A DNA stretch of 64,000 bases from Carallia brachiata. Taxonomy: Eukaryota; Streptophyta; Magnoliopsida; Malpighiales; Rhizophoraceae. Every line of letters begins with the position of its first letter. Position 1 is the first letter of the stretch. Positions 37,201-49,688 of this stretch are shown here, piece by piece. A program made the translations under genes and the position numbers. The stretch lies in assembly GCA_021464245.1 (NCBI GenBank), contig JADCRB010000006.1, forward strand, positions 3,896,280-3,960,279. The letters run 5' to 3'. A model generated the notes under the pieces. That model ran no database searches, was not told where the DNA came from, and was given only the letters and a program-made list of their open reading frames with translations.

Positions 37201-40195
37201 CCGGTTAAACCAGTCCAATAAAATTAAAAAATTTATAAATTATAATTTGACCCCAAATGTTATTTAAATTATAATTTAAGTATTAACTTTAATTTAAAAG
37301 TTCAATTTAGTTCTAAATCTATTAAAAATTTCAATTTCATCCTTAAAATTAAAAAAATTAATATTTAATCACTATTTATAAATATTATTTTTATAATTAC
37401 TTTTATATACATATATATTATTAAATACCAATTCAACCGATTGAACCTTGATTCACTAATATTTTTAATTTGATGACCGATTTCATTCGAACAACCTTAA
37501 TATACGCAATACTAACCTTACAGCTGCATTGAAACCCACTGCAATCATGTACGTCCACCCGAATAGGGACAAGCTGCATTGCACAAATCACAATGCTAAA
37601 TAAGAAAAGCATTTTACACGTAGCCGGCCACAAGAAAAGACAATTTTCCATTCAAAACCAATAATTTTCCACCCAGCCGAAGTCAAGTGTCGCTGTAGCA
37701 GAAGTGACAACACGTATTTTGCTCAGATTCAGTATCTCAAGACAGGGACCATAACTGTGCATTCTGTGAGGCAAATGAGAGCAGCTGTAGATTATTTTAT
37801 CTAGAAAATTTGTTATGAGTAATTATTTTTTTTATTTTTTATAATTATTAATTAAAAATTAATATATTAATATTTTTTAATAATAATTTATAATATATTT
37901 TAATTTTAATTTTATAATTATTAATTAACAAATGACACATGTGATGATTATAAAAAAAAGTACAAATGATTGTTATTAATAAATTTTTTATTATTTAATT
38001 GAAATGGAGATGAAGTTTTAATATAATAAAATTTAAAATTTTAACTTCACGTCTCACTTCTAATTATAAATTTAATAATTACTAAATTATATTCAGTAAC
38101 CTGAGAACTGCTAGTACCATAGTACCAGATTTATAATCAAAGTTCATTAAGGAAAAAAAAAAAAACTGAATCGCACTCAAATATCGCCAACCATAAAATA
38201 TAATTTTTTTTAATCAATAACCATATGAAATGAATATTCTTATATAGTCCATTTAAAATCCAGCAACTCACGGATCACGTGACATGAAACCGCATCACTT
38301 GTTGAACCTGCAGTCAATCATAATTAATATTTTTTAACATATATATATATATATATATATACACACAATCATATTTCAATAATCTTATGAACTCTAAGAA
38401 AATATAAACATTTATTCTATAATCATAAAACAAAAACATGCTGAGATAAAAAAAAAAAAAAGCAAAAGGTTACTGACTTATTTGATATTTTATGATAAAT
38501 TAATAATTTAACATAAAATATAAATATTAATTATAATATATTATAAATAAAATTTTAATTTTAATTATTAAAATTTTATATTATGATTCATTGAAAAAAC
38601 TTAAAATTCAAACTCCAATTTTCTCCCTCTTAACGATAGACTAACATTTTACTACAAATAAATAATAATAATAATCATAATCATAATCATAATCATAATC
38701 ATATGAAGCTAGATCTTGGCTTTCCTTACCAGACTGATAGAGAATCGAGGGCAATCTCAGCTTCTTTGAGCAAACCAGCAATCAAGATGGTTATCTGATA
38801 GTACCAAGTCTCAAGGCACAACATGACAGCTGATGCTGCTGACAACTTCATGAAGTCCCACAGCCCTGAGAAGGCCTGCAAACTGAATCCAGTCCAAGTC
38901 TTCTTGCAAAACATCAAGATGTACACAAACTGTGCCGCCACAACGATCCACCATGACAAGCTCAGCACCAGCGATGCCCCCAAAAGGCCCCATCCCAGTA
39001 CGTAGATTGCCAGCCAGCTTAGTAAGAGGTGAACCACAAGTGTAGCAACCGATATGTATGCACTAGGGTAGACTATGTTCTGAGCTTGCAAGAACTTTTG
39101 TATGGGAAAATTCGCAGCGTAGGCAAATATCTGTGGAATAAGACCATAGACAAAGACTGCGGCTTCGGATGCAATGGTTGCTGATTCTCCTAGTAAGAGC
39201 AAGAGTTGCTTGGAAAATATGTATATTATGGCAAGAGGGATCCCAGTTAACATGAGAAGAATAGTTGCTCTTTGCAGATAAATGCCCAGCACCTCATACT
39301 TGCGTGCCCCATAGGCCTGCCCACACAGCGTCTCCACTGCACTTCCCATCCCTAGCTGCATGAGCACGCACAATGTTAATAACATACAATTTCACCACAA
39401 ACATCATATATATTGGAAACAAATTGTGGGGAAAAGTACTCATTTCCGAATTTCCTACTTGCACGAGTTTTTGTCTTATTTGATTGAATTATATATATAC
39501 AGTCTTATAGTCATTATTTACAAATAGAATGTTACTGCCTTTCAAACCTGTAACTTCTGTATCACAATAATTTTACTATTACGCTAAGCTTCTTCCTTGA
39601 TTCAATTTGAACGACATAATTGATTTAATGGTACTTGACCTCAAGTTGGTCCATAATGACATATACTGGGCTCCAAAACATTTTTTCTTTTTCGTCTTTT
39701 GGAGCTACTACCTAATAGTTGGAGATAGAGAAATAAGGAAGGAACTGAAGCTTTTCAACCATCTCAACTAAACCACTTCAGTTAATAGTGATTCTTCTGA
39801 CGAACTCCAATACTTGCGATAGTAGTATCAAGAAAAGAAGAAATGAAGTTTAAGTCTGAGGAAGTTAAGAGTACCAAAAGGCCATAGGCGAAGATTTGGA
39901 TTCCATTGTTGCCGAGGGAGGAAGCAGCAAGCTCAAGGTTTCCAAGATGACCACAGAAGATCTGGGTGGAGACGGAAACCACACTACCGAGCACATAAAC
40001 CACAACTGCTGGTGCTGCTAGCCGAAAGAGGGTTTTCAGTTCCACCAACGTGGCTCTTCCGAGTCGCTGTGACTGTGGCAAGTCGGTGTCGGATAATATG
40101 TGCTCGATCTCAGAGCTAAATCGTTCCATCGATGGTTGTTTTTCCCACGAAACGGCTTCTTGGGACTCGTTTCCAGTGCATTCGTTAGTGTCCAT
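33747..40195 (-). CDS. MATE efflux transporter, DETOXIFICATION 40-like, complete seven-exon gene
   Basis: Exons in coding order (minus strand): 39875-40195, 38730-39355, 37517-37573, 36125-36363, 34375-34493, 34120-34206 and 33747-33812 (stop TAA). All junctions are GT-AG and the reading phase stays open throughout, giving about 504 residues, the normal MATE size. Family signatures seen: [20 protein letters not shown] in exon 1, [16 protein letters not shown] opening exon 2, [20 protein letters not shown] mid-exon 2, [11 protein letters not shown] across the exon 3/4 junction, NGIQPVLSG ending exon 4, [16 protein letters not shown] in exon 5 and [10 protein letters not shown] across exons 6/7. 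Hydrophobic segments fit twelve membrane helices after an acidic cytosolic N-terminus of roughly 55 residues. Plant MATEs are proton-coupled antiporters that move metabolites or xenobiotics out of the cytosol at plasma membrane or tonoplast; the substrate here cannot be inferred. ATG at 40195 was chosen because the open frame further upstream has only GTG. A MITE occupies intron 3. Confidence 0.9.
37053..37500 (-). mobile_element. CCGGTT-rich hAT-like MITE, copy C, in intron 3 of the MATE gene
   Basis: Starts CACTGTTGTCAGAATTGG and ends with the inverted counterpart CGAACAACCTTAA. The ACCGGT-dense part is at the left, so it is in the opposite orientation to copies A, B and D. Its right end lies only 16 bp from the exon 3 donor (37517/37516). 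Target duplication not clear. Confidence 0.75.
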
Positions 40196-41503
40196 GTTCT
40201 GCTGTTCTCTCTCGCACTCGCTCACTGTTCATAACTGGGAGAAGATAGAGCTATTTATAATTAGGAACTTGTCAGACAGACACTCAGACGGAGAAGTCTT
40301 CATAATTACTGCTAAAATCTTATTAATTTTGACTCAATTTGTTGTAAAATACAGTTAGACCATCATAAATAATAATTTAATGGTGATTTTTCGTATCATT
40401 TTCAACATCAAATTGAGTTTGAGTTTTTTTTATTGTCGCTCTTTTTCCATTGAACATATCAAGTATGAGTGCAGTGTATGAGTTTAAAATTTATTAACAT
40501 TATAATCGAATTTTGGGAGTTTATTTCAAGTCTAATAATATTTCGATTGTGAGTTCTTCCTACAAGTAAAATTAAATGAGGACGTCAATAGTTCAAAAAC
40601 TGATATTAACTCACCGATTTGATGACTGTTCGTACTAGTAATAGATATTCTTTTTCTTCAGTTAAAAAAAAATTGTTGTAAAATGCTGTCCGATGGAAAT
40701 GGATCCGACCTTATTAAGAAGAAGGAAAAATATAAGTGAACGCCGTCGACCTTATTAACAAGGAGGAAAAATATAATTAAATGCGCATAGATAGAAATAC
40801 AGTGATATACAGTGATCTGCATTATTAGATTGTAAAAATTTATTTAATTTAAAAAAATAAAAAATAGACAAATTAATAAATACTGTAGATTAATTACATA
40901 CTTTATACGTGTCTACTCATGTGTCTTTACGTAGTGATCCTCTAAAAAGAATGTTAGTTGGACCGCGGCTCAAATCTTGATCAAAGCGTAATGCTAGGGT
41001 GGTGGTGATTCTTAATGAATTTGAAAATTTACTTTTTCATAATTTAATAATTCAGCGTAGTAGTTTGATTTACCTTTTGATGCACATTGATTACTGTTCT
41101 CTTTAATAAGACTTATCACACCTCTACTTTTCGATCTCTTGACAAAATTTTGAGGAAAAATTTTAAAAACAAAAAGAATGGTGGTTGGAAGGGAAGCTCA
41201 GATATACAGTGGGAAGGTGGTTTCAGTTACTGTCTGTGTGAACAGAACGGAAAGGGAACACAATTTTCAAATTTAAAGATGCAATCTGAACAAAATAATT
41301 AAAAAAAAAAATAAAAGACTGAAATGCTCTGTCGAGTTGGCCATGCGTTTTCTTTGCAAAATACCCTAGACGTTTTGAGATAACTGAAGGATAATTATCA
41401 AACCCAACTGGGAAACAGATTAGATTTGATAATTGAGGAAACGAGGATCTTGCTGTCCTGTAATAAGATTACTAGATCACTCACTCTGTCACTCAATTGG
41501 ATG
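40196..41503. other. Promoter-proximal upstream DNA of the complete MATE gene
   Basis: Colinear with 1959-3260. Includes the TATA box, a short upstream ATG frame and no other gene. The first insertion relative to copy 1 is the MITE at 41504. Confidence 0.55.
40251..40259 (-). promoter_or_regulatory. TATA box of the complete MATE gene
   Basis: Minus strand TATAAATAG, 56-64 bp upstream of the ATG at 40195. The same element at the same spacing precedes copy 1 (2014-2022); copy 2 has the weaker TTATAAGAG. Transcription would be expected to start near 40225-40230. Confidence 0.6.
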
Positions 41504-42018
41504 CAAGGTTGTCAGAACTGGACCGGTTATCGAACCAGAAATATTAGTGGGTCAAGGTTCAACCGGTCGAACCGGTATTTGAACCGATATTTATTAATAT
41601 ATATATTTATAAAAATAATTTAAAAAAATAATACTTATACATGATTATTAAATATTACTTTTTTAATTTTAAGGATTAAATTGAAAATTTTGATAAATTT
41701 AAGACTAAATTGAAAGTTTTGATAAATTCAGAACTAAATTGAAAATTTTAATTAAATTTAAAACTCAAATTATAATTTAAATAAACATTGGGATCAAATT
41801 ATAATTTATAAAACTTTTATACCCGGTTTGAACCTGTTGAACCGGGTCCGATTTTTTGACCGGTTTTCATCGGTTTTGACCGGTTTTTGATCGGTTCAAA
41901 CCGGTTTTGACCGGTCTGAGTTAAGGGATAACTGTAGCCATAAACCGGCCCGGACCTTTGGCCGGTCGCCGGTTGAACCGGTCGGACCGGTCGGTCCGAG
42001 CCGATTTTAACAACATTG
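41504..42018 (+). mobile_element. CCGGTT-rich hAT-like MITE, copy D (reference copy)
   Basis: Perfect 8-bp duplication ATTGGATG (41496-41503 and 42019-42026). The unit-1 counterpart near 3258 is uninterrupted, so the boundaries are exact. Termini CAAGGTTGTCAGAACTGG and, inverted, CAATGTTGTTAAAATCGG. The right 200 bp carry about a dozen CCGGT motifs. No ORF. Located about 1.3 kb upstream of the MATE start codon. Confidence 0.85.
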
Positions 42019-42026
42019 ATTGGATG

Positions 42027-43170
42027 TGCAATTCATTTTATTTTTTTATTTTGGGTGTAACAGAATGGGATGTACAATTTTAAAAGATAGGACAAAAAAA
42101 GGTATAAAATAAATAAAATAGCAAAAAATATTAGAAAATATATATGTGGTTCATTATATAACTGTATTTTATGTAATATTAAAGTGGTAGTGTAATATAT
42201 CTGATAATATTTTACAATTTATTTTTTTTTCTTTAATTTCAATTATTTAACGATCTATAATACTTTAATTTCACTTTAATTCTATTTTTAAAATCCCGCT
42301 AAGAATTTTCTAATATATATTAGGGGAACAATATGTCAAAATGACCAAAGATATGTACCACAATATTAAGAAAAATAATGACACATATGACAAAAATCGT
42401 ATTATGAAATATTTCGAAACTTATAATTATGAAAAGATTCATCCACCTCTTTTTTTTTTTGATTTAATAGTGTTAAAAAAAAGTAGATGGTTGTTTTTAC
42501 AATTATAAATTTCGACACCTATCAAAATACAATTTTTTATAATATATATTGTTACTCTATCGAAAAAAGGACTTTAATATCAGCAACAGTTACTAGAGGC
42601 AAGAAAGCCTCCCAACAATTCACACGTACCAAACCAAAAATACGTAATATTCTCATTCGCGATATCAATATGAGCTCTACTCCAAAAGTTTTCGTTAGCC
42701 TACAAAAGAAGAAAAAAGGTACATGAACAAAAGTTTCCTATGTCCATGTACACGCATGAAATCATATGTAACCAAAGAAAAAAAAAGGTTTAATTTTTCT
42801 CGCCCAAATTGAGTGAATGTGCAATAAACTCCTTTTTTTTTTTATGACATAAAAATTCTATTGAAATATGCAATTGACCAATTATAATATATAACAAGTA
42901 TTGCACAATCATATCAATCTTATTGCACATTCACTCAGATTTCTTGCACATCCAAACATTCTTAGCAAAAGTTCAAATTTCAGAAAAAAAAAATTTTTAA
43001 GTTAATTTATGTGGCTATCTGTCCATGTACCCAAGCTTCCAACTAAATGTCTTTTTTATTTATGTGGCTATTTGTCCATGTACCCAAGCTTCCAACTAAA
43101 TGTCTTTCCAAATTGTGGTGTTCCTTTATTTCAGAATTATTTCGGTGAATCCAACTACCATTCTTTTCTT
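42027..43170. other. Upstream DNA shared with unit 1, no gene
   Basis: Colinear with 3260-4330. Includes a 53-bp tandem duplication (43008-43113: TATGTGGCTA then CATGTACCCAAGCTTCC, twice) that is single in units 1 and 2. Confidence 0.55.
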
Positions 43171-43680
43171 GGGATATGTATAAAAAAAAGTCCTAAACTT
43201 TTAGATTTTTTTTCATTTAAGTCCTAAACCTTTTTGAAATTTCATTTCAGTTCTAAATTTTTTGATTTTCCTCCAAATCAGTCCTTCCGTTACTCAAACC
43301 GTTAAAAATTACTGTTCACTAACGAAAATTTTTTTAAAAAGGTAAAATACACTATTTCAATTCACCAGTTAACAGAAATACTTTGTATAATCCTAAAAAA
43401 AATAAAATAAAAAATTTAAAATCTAAAATCTCAACTTACATGTTACTATTTGAGAATAAAATATAAACATTTAATAACAAAAAAAATATTTAAATAGTGT
43501 ATTTTATCTTTTTACAAAAATTTTCATTAGCGAACAGTAATTTTTAACGGTTTGACTAACGAAAAGACTGATTTGGAACAAAATTAAAAGATTTAAGACT
43601 AAAATAAAATCTTAAAAAAATTTAAAACTTAAATAAAAAAAATCTAAAGATTTAAAACTTTTTTTTTTAATACATATCCC
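43171..43680. mobile_element. Fold-back MITE with 9-10-bp target duplication
   Basis: Flanked by TTCTTTTCTT on both sides (43161-43170, 43681-43690); a single copy without insert stands at about 4328-4337. Inverted repeats begin GGGATATGTATAAAAAAAAG and extend over 150 bp with ACTGTTCACTAACGAAAATT matching its inverse. Non-coding; Mutator-like by duplication length. Family distinct from 22151 and 27052. Confidence 0.8.
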
Positions 43681-46139
43681 TTCTTTTCTTATATTATAGT
43701 CATATTTATGACTAGTAGAGCACCTTTGTCGGTCGTCTTTCCACTTGCAAAAGTTGTGTTTCTTTGACTGGGTTGGGCTGATCACATGTAACATGGGATT
43801 AAATGGTGGGCAATGATTGGAAGGATTTTCATGCTGGGAGCCAATTTTTTTCTTGTTCAAAATACTTTTTGGGCACAAGAACGTTATAAACAATTGGATA
43901 CAATTTATTATTAAAATAACTTAAATATTATCAAAATACTAACGAAATTGGGTTAATCAATAGAGAAAAAAATAAAGTATTTATATCATCATTAAAAGCC
44001 TATGGCCAGAGACCATCCAGAGGCCTTTTAGTTAAAAACAAAAAAAGATTTTTCTTTTAAATTAATATTTAGAATAACGTTAAATATATTAAATATATGG
44101 AGGATTTAGCTTTTGACTCAAAAGTCTCTAAAGAGACATATTTCATTTTATGTTATTAATCATTTTATTAATTATGGTTGTTGTATTTATCGCTTTTGTA
44201 ACTATGTAGTTATTCGTTTCTTATCTTAATATGGAGACACCTATTTCATTTTGAAGGCTAATTGATGCACCTCACGTCCACTTTTGTTTATTAACAAAAG
44301 AACACAACTATGTGGCCTCTACACATTAAATAGACGAATTAAGTTATGAAAATTATCAAAATTGCATGTATGTGGTGATTTTTGGATGTGAAAAAGCTCA
44401 GATGGTCCTGCTTGAGCAGGGCTTTATGCTGATGGCTACGGGACCATCAGCATGATTATCACTATTATTATATTTATAAGTACGAGGAGAAGCAGGACTT
44501 TCAAGAAGAACCTTGAGTGGGAGATAGGTACCCCTAGTGGATAGAGTAGAGATGGCCAATGATATCAGCCTGTCATATATCTTTAGTTGTTGTTTTTTGA
44601 AAATAAATTTTATGAATTTTTTTAGATAAAAATTTATATTATATAAAAAAAATTATATTATATAGATAATATTTTATAAAATATAAAAAAATTCCGATGG
44701 CATATTATGTGTTCGTTTAAAATTTCTATATTTCGCATAGTTTGTATGATATCAAATATTTCACATGTAGTATAAATTTTTTTTATTTCTACATAATTTT
44801 TATTTTAAAATAAATTCATGAGATTGTGCAAATCTTTTTCAATGAAAGTAACTCTCTTTATCTTTATCATTCTTATAATCTTTGTTCCTCAAGAATAGAA
44901 CTTTAGACTATTAGAATAAAATTTAATTACTTAAGTATCCCGGAGTAACCAATTGCATGCATAGAATAAGAACTTATATTTTTACCGTTTTGTACAAAGT
45001 TAATAAAACGTTACAAATCTTACCATGGAAAACCAGCTTTTGAATTTTGAGTTGAATTTGAGTCAATTCGGAATATTTTTTAATCCATGATTTCATAATT
45101 TGGTTCTAATAAAACTTAGAAAAATCAATTTATTGTCTCTCTGTCTTTTCTTCTGTCTAATAAAACTTGCGAAAGATTATTTATTGCGTCTTTTGAGAGT
45201 CACATGGAGTTGAACTAACTAGCATGTCTTGAATTTAATGGTAATCTCCCAGTTTTTCAATGCTCGTGGGAAAGAATTGAGAACTTAACAATTTTTGTTT
45301 TCGGTTTTTTTTTTGGTTTGGGGGGGGGGGGGGGGGGGGGAACAGAGAACTTAAATAGTTCATCAAACGCACAGCTTTCTCATGTTATTATTTTGTTTTT
45401 CACTTTTTGTTTTCGATTATTCAGATCAATTTCGTTAATAATGTGTTTGGATCATGAGAAATTGATAAAAAAAATAATTATGAGAAAAGAAAATAATTTA
45501 GATGAATGAAAAAAATTTGGAAAAAAAAATAATTATAAAAAATGATATAATTTTAAATAGTTATTTTCTTCCAACAAAATTCTTTTCTATAATTTTCCTA
45601 CAAAACAAACAAAGCATAAACGACAAGCAGATATAAGTTTGGTGCAAGTCCAAGAGGGGCAATTATTATGCTACGTTTGTATAAATATCATCTTGTACAC
45701 CCCTCCACCCGTAGGTCTGCCCATGATTGTCTTTATTACGATATGCTACAAGTATTCAATTTTGCACATTTGTAGAAAGTCCGTAACCACGTGAGATGTG
45801 ACCCTATATTAATAAAATTACGTAACCAAATAGGCACATATAGAAGAGGAGAAAAGCACATAAAAATATGAAAGTGAGTACAAAATTAATATATAGAGAT
45901 ATAAATTATTATATTATAAAAATATGTTTAAATTTTTTTAAAAAATAAATAAATTATTATATTAATAAATATTATTTACGTATATAAATTATATATTTAT
46001 ATAATAATATCCAATATAAAAAAGTAGAAACATCGCTGAGAAGGTGCATTTATTAAACAACATCGCGAAACATACATGCATGCCTCCAAGCATTTTATTT
46101 TGGTCGATCAGCTTGGAAGGTTCATTAATTGAGCATTAA
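43681..46139. other. Distal part of duplicated unit 4, no gene
   Basis: Contains the uninterrupted counterparts of the gypsy site (~43980) and the solo LTR site (~44640). The colinearity with unit 1 ends at GCATTAAT near 46138. Confidence 0.6.
45320..45340 (+). repeat. Run of 21 G
   Basis: Uninterrupted G21 after a T-rich tract. The homologous position in unit 1 (15508-15522) is only G6TG5. Confidence 0.9.
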
Positions 46140-48944
46140 TCAGCTAGCCAAGAGGTGTCAGGCGAGAGATGTCACCGAATAAAGGACAAAAGCACACACA
46201 TTATTAAATAGTTTGATGATCCCAACAATCTTCTCTTCCATGTCTAATAGGTTGGTGTTGCTTTCACTTTCAAACCATCAATTAATGTGACCTTTGTTAC
46301 ATGTTCTGCCATCGTTTTGTGCTGCGAGCCCTCAATTTCAATGGAAGTGCTGACTTCCATTACTGCACAAGTTAATTCTGCTTTCCCTCCATTCATATGT
46401 TATATAAACATATGCAAAATCTTTGGTGAGTATAAATTAGGTATGATTAAAGTGTAATTAAGTGATATAAATTTTTTAATAATTAGTTGAATTTATGAAA
46501 ATAAATTTTAATATATATTATCAGATAGACTATATTTTCACTTATTTTTTTTACTCGAGACTAATATAGTAAGGCTCATGCTATGCACAATGAGATTTCT
46601 ATATCACCTCCGAAATATTAATTATAGGATTCGAAAAATAATTCTAAACCAATAATAGTTTTAAAGATTTTGGAGATCCTATATTTTTACTAAAAAAATG
46701 TTGGGAGAGATTATGGCAAACAGTTTTTACAGGTTTATTTTTCAACTTCTATGTGCAATAGGACAAAAAATTAATAATTAACTAACAACGTAACACACTT
46801 GAATTTATATGGAAAATCGCAATGTAGGTAAAAATCACGGGACTGAAGTACAGTAACACTTGTATCATCAACAATAATGAAGTTACTATGAGTTCTTGTC
46901 TGGACAACTCAGAGGTAATCACAACAAAGTTTTTCCTAAAAAAATTAATTAATTCTTGGATAACGACAATCTCACCTCATGAAAGAAATATCCAACAAAA
47001 CTAAATTATATAGGATCAAACTCTTCAAAAGAGAATAAGTATATAAATATATCATTCAAACTGAAACTCTTGTTATTAAAAGCAATAAATTGAAATTACA
47101 GGAGAATCGGAAATCAAAATTGTGTCCATAAATTTGATCAATGACCTAGCCTGAAATAAACAAAAAAGAGAACATTAGATTGGGTTACTGTACTTGAGAA
47201 GACTAATTTGGTTTCTCTCGGGGTCTGTGTTTTGGCCTTTTGTGATCAATGATATAATACTTTTTTCATGCAGTGCCTTACACCTTGCTTGGATTAGAGG
47301 AAAACAGGTGAGGAAAATGATTTTGGGTGAAAAGGGAAAAGATAAATTGTTTGGGATAGAAAAAAGATAAAGAAAATTTTCTCTGGCTTCACTGAAAATC
47401 AATCCTCCAAAAGGAATAGGCCAGCTGCCTTTTATAAACTTGTGTAATGACTAACTTATCTTTATTCTTATTTTTTTATTATTATTTTTGAGATAAATTT
47501 GATAATATAATACCTATTATTTTTTAACGTTACGTTTTACTCCTATCAAATCATAAAATTTATAATATTTCTTGTTCACATTATTTTTGCCGAACACAGA
47601 GAAAATAAAATAATTTTCAACTCCAAGTTTCCTCACTTTGATATTTCTCTCGCTCCATTTTTTATGCAGGCAAATTTTTTACACAAACTTTTTCATGCAG
47701 TGACTTAACCAAACGAAAGAGAGAATACGACACATGCTTAAAAACAATGGCTCGTTGGCTGCGAAATTTAATTCAAGTCTTTTTTTTTTCACGTGAAAAA
47801 AAGATTTGTTATAAATATATTAGTTTTTGAATCTGTAAATTAAAATTGAAGTAACTTTATTTATAATACCTTATTCAATTATTTTTAAAGAGATAGACCT
47901 ACCACTTAAATATTAATGAGACTAAACGTGTTCTTATCACTAAAAATTACAATAATTACTAAATATAAAATTTATTGTTACCTCATAATCATTTTCTACT
48001 TTAACAGACACTTAATCATCTGTTATGAGAGGTCGCAAATATAAATATATTCTAACCTAAATTACCAGCATTAAACACACATCAATTTATTGTTTGTTGA
48101 GCTATCATCTCGAATGGGTAAGTCAAGTCTACTGGGCTATGATATGAAATTTATGGTCATGTACTATAAATGTGACAATCAATGATGCATGTATTTGACT
48201 ATCAGTTGTCGTTCAAGAAACTGAAATGGTACAATCTGAATATTAAAAATTTTGGCCGATCAATTAATTGGTAGATTTAATGGTTTAAACTATGTTTTTG
48301 GGAGCAAATAAATTGTCGAAAGAAAGATTATTTTAAGCTTGTTGTTTGCATTTAGATCACGAAAAATGCTTTTCTGCATGAAAAAATATCACGATTGTTG
48401 CACGAATGACTCAGCAATCCTTTCTCTTTATTTGTTTTTATTTTTTAAATTTGTTCCATTTTATCTAGGAAAACCAAAAGAAGTTCGACAATTACTACTG
48501 CTTTAATGAAAAAAATTATGATTTTTTAAAAAAAAATCAAAGTTTAAAATACAATTAAATATATTTAAAGTAATACTATATTACAAAAAATTTAATTTTT
48601 TTTACATAAAAAGAGAGTGGGGAATTGTTGGGCCAGTTTGTATTTATTTTAACTTCAATTTTTAAATTGGTGCATGAACATATACTCTTATATAACATAA
48701 AATAATTAGTCAGCCAAGAGCTATGATGTACAAACAATTTTAAAATAATGTGACACTCCACAGACTTGTGTCGGACACTTTAAAACGTATTTAACAAAAA
48801 AAAAAAATTCAAACACTTTTGACTCCTGTATCGAACAGATAACACTTTTAATAAAAGTGTTTGATATTTTTAATTAGTATATATATATATATATTAGACA
48901 CGTATAATATTAATCTCAAATCTATTATTAATTAGTGTTAACTT
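46140..48944. other. Intergenic, nothing recognised
   Basis: AT-rich DNA, no domain-bearing ORF on either strand. A direct repeat TTTTTCATGCAGTG occurs near 47264 and 47690 bracketing about 420 bp, a possible old insertion. Confidence 0.5.
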
Positions 48945-49463
48945 TTTTTTTATGACAAATAAGGTTGAATAGTTTCATTACTCAATTGAAACTCTACCAG
49001 GGGCCCTCGTCTAGCCCAATCATCTCATGATACTACAAAAGTTCCTCCCTCCTCTAACGTTTCCTTGGCCCTTCTGTTGGAGCCAATCTGGATAATACAC
49101 CCACAAAACCTGCCCCATCTAGTTCCCCCTCCTTATAGCCCATACTGCCATACTTAACCCATCTCCACATCCTCAACAATTTTCGCTCAGCTCTTCAATG
49201 ACTGTCCCTTCTTCTACAACTTACAAATCTAAGAATCTAAAAACTTACCCCCCCATTCCTTCCAAAAGCTAGCAACCAAACGATCCTTACCACTGCCACT
49301 AAATGCAAACCACAGTCCTAGCACTCAAACAAGGGTCTATTGCTCCTCCAATACCCAAATGCAGTCGAGTCCTTTCGCACTGAACTTCACATGTTGCTAC
49401 AAGTTCATCGGCAGTGGCTATTCGACAGCCTCGCCGATCGCCATAAATGTGTTGTGTTGCTAC
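48945..49463 (-). other. Possible 3' end of a retroelement, minus strand
   Basis: Higher GC than its surroundings. On the minus strand it ends CCTTATTTGTCATAAAAAAA near 48947, which resembles the A-tail of a LINE or retroposed sequence. No coding domain identified. The copia element interrupts its right side. Confidence 0.3.
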
Positions 49464-49666
49464 TGTTGAAATAATAAAAGAGAAAGAATATGTTTGTATT
49501 ATTTACTCCTTTGAACAACTCATTCCATATTGAAGACGTACAAAGCAGCTTGGATATATAGGGTTGAACAACCCACAAGATAAACCAAAGAAACAACCTA
49601 GGTACCTAACGAGAAGAAACAGAAACAAGATTAACAAGAGTACAAGGTAAAGCTGATCCGATAACA
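49464..49666 (-). repeat. 3' LTR of the copia element
   Basis: TGTTGAAATAAT to CTGATCCGATAACA on the plus strand, 203 bp. Contains GAACAACTCATT, absent from the other LTR. Confidence 0.95.
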
Positions 49667-49674
49667 TCCCCCCG
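49667..49674 (-). other. Polypurine tract of the copia element
   Basis: Minus strand CGGGGGGA directly precedes the 3' LTR, the usual position for plus-strand priming. Confidence 0.85.
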
Positions 49675-49688
49675 CAAGCCAATGGGCA

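Noticed and set aside
47264..47703. Direct repeats TTTTTCATGCAGTG bracketing ~420 bp as an insertion
   Set aside because: No terminal repeats, A-tail or empty site to compare; may be chance or an old duplication.
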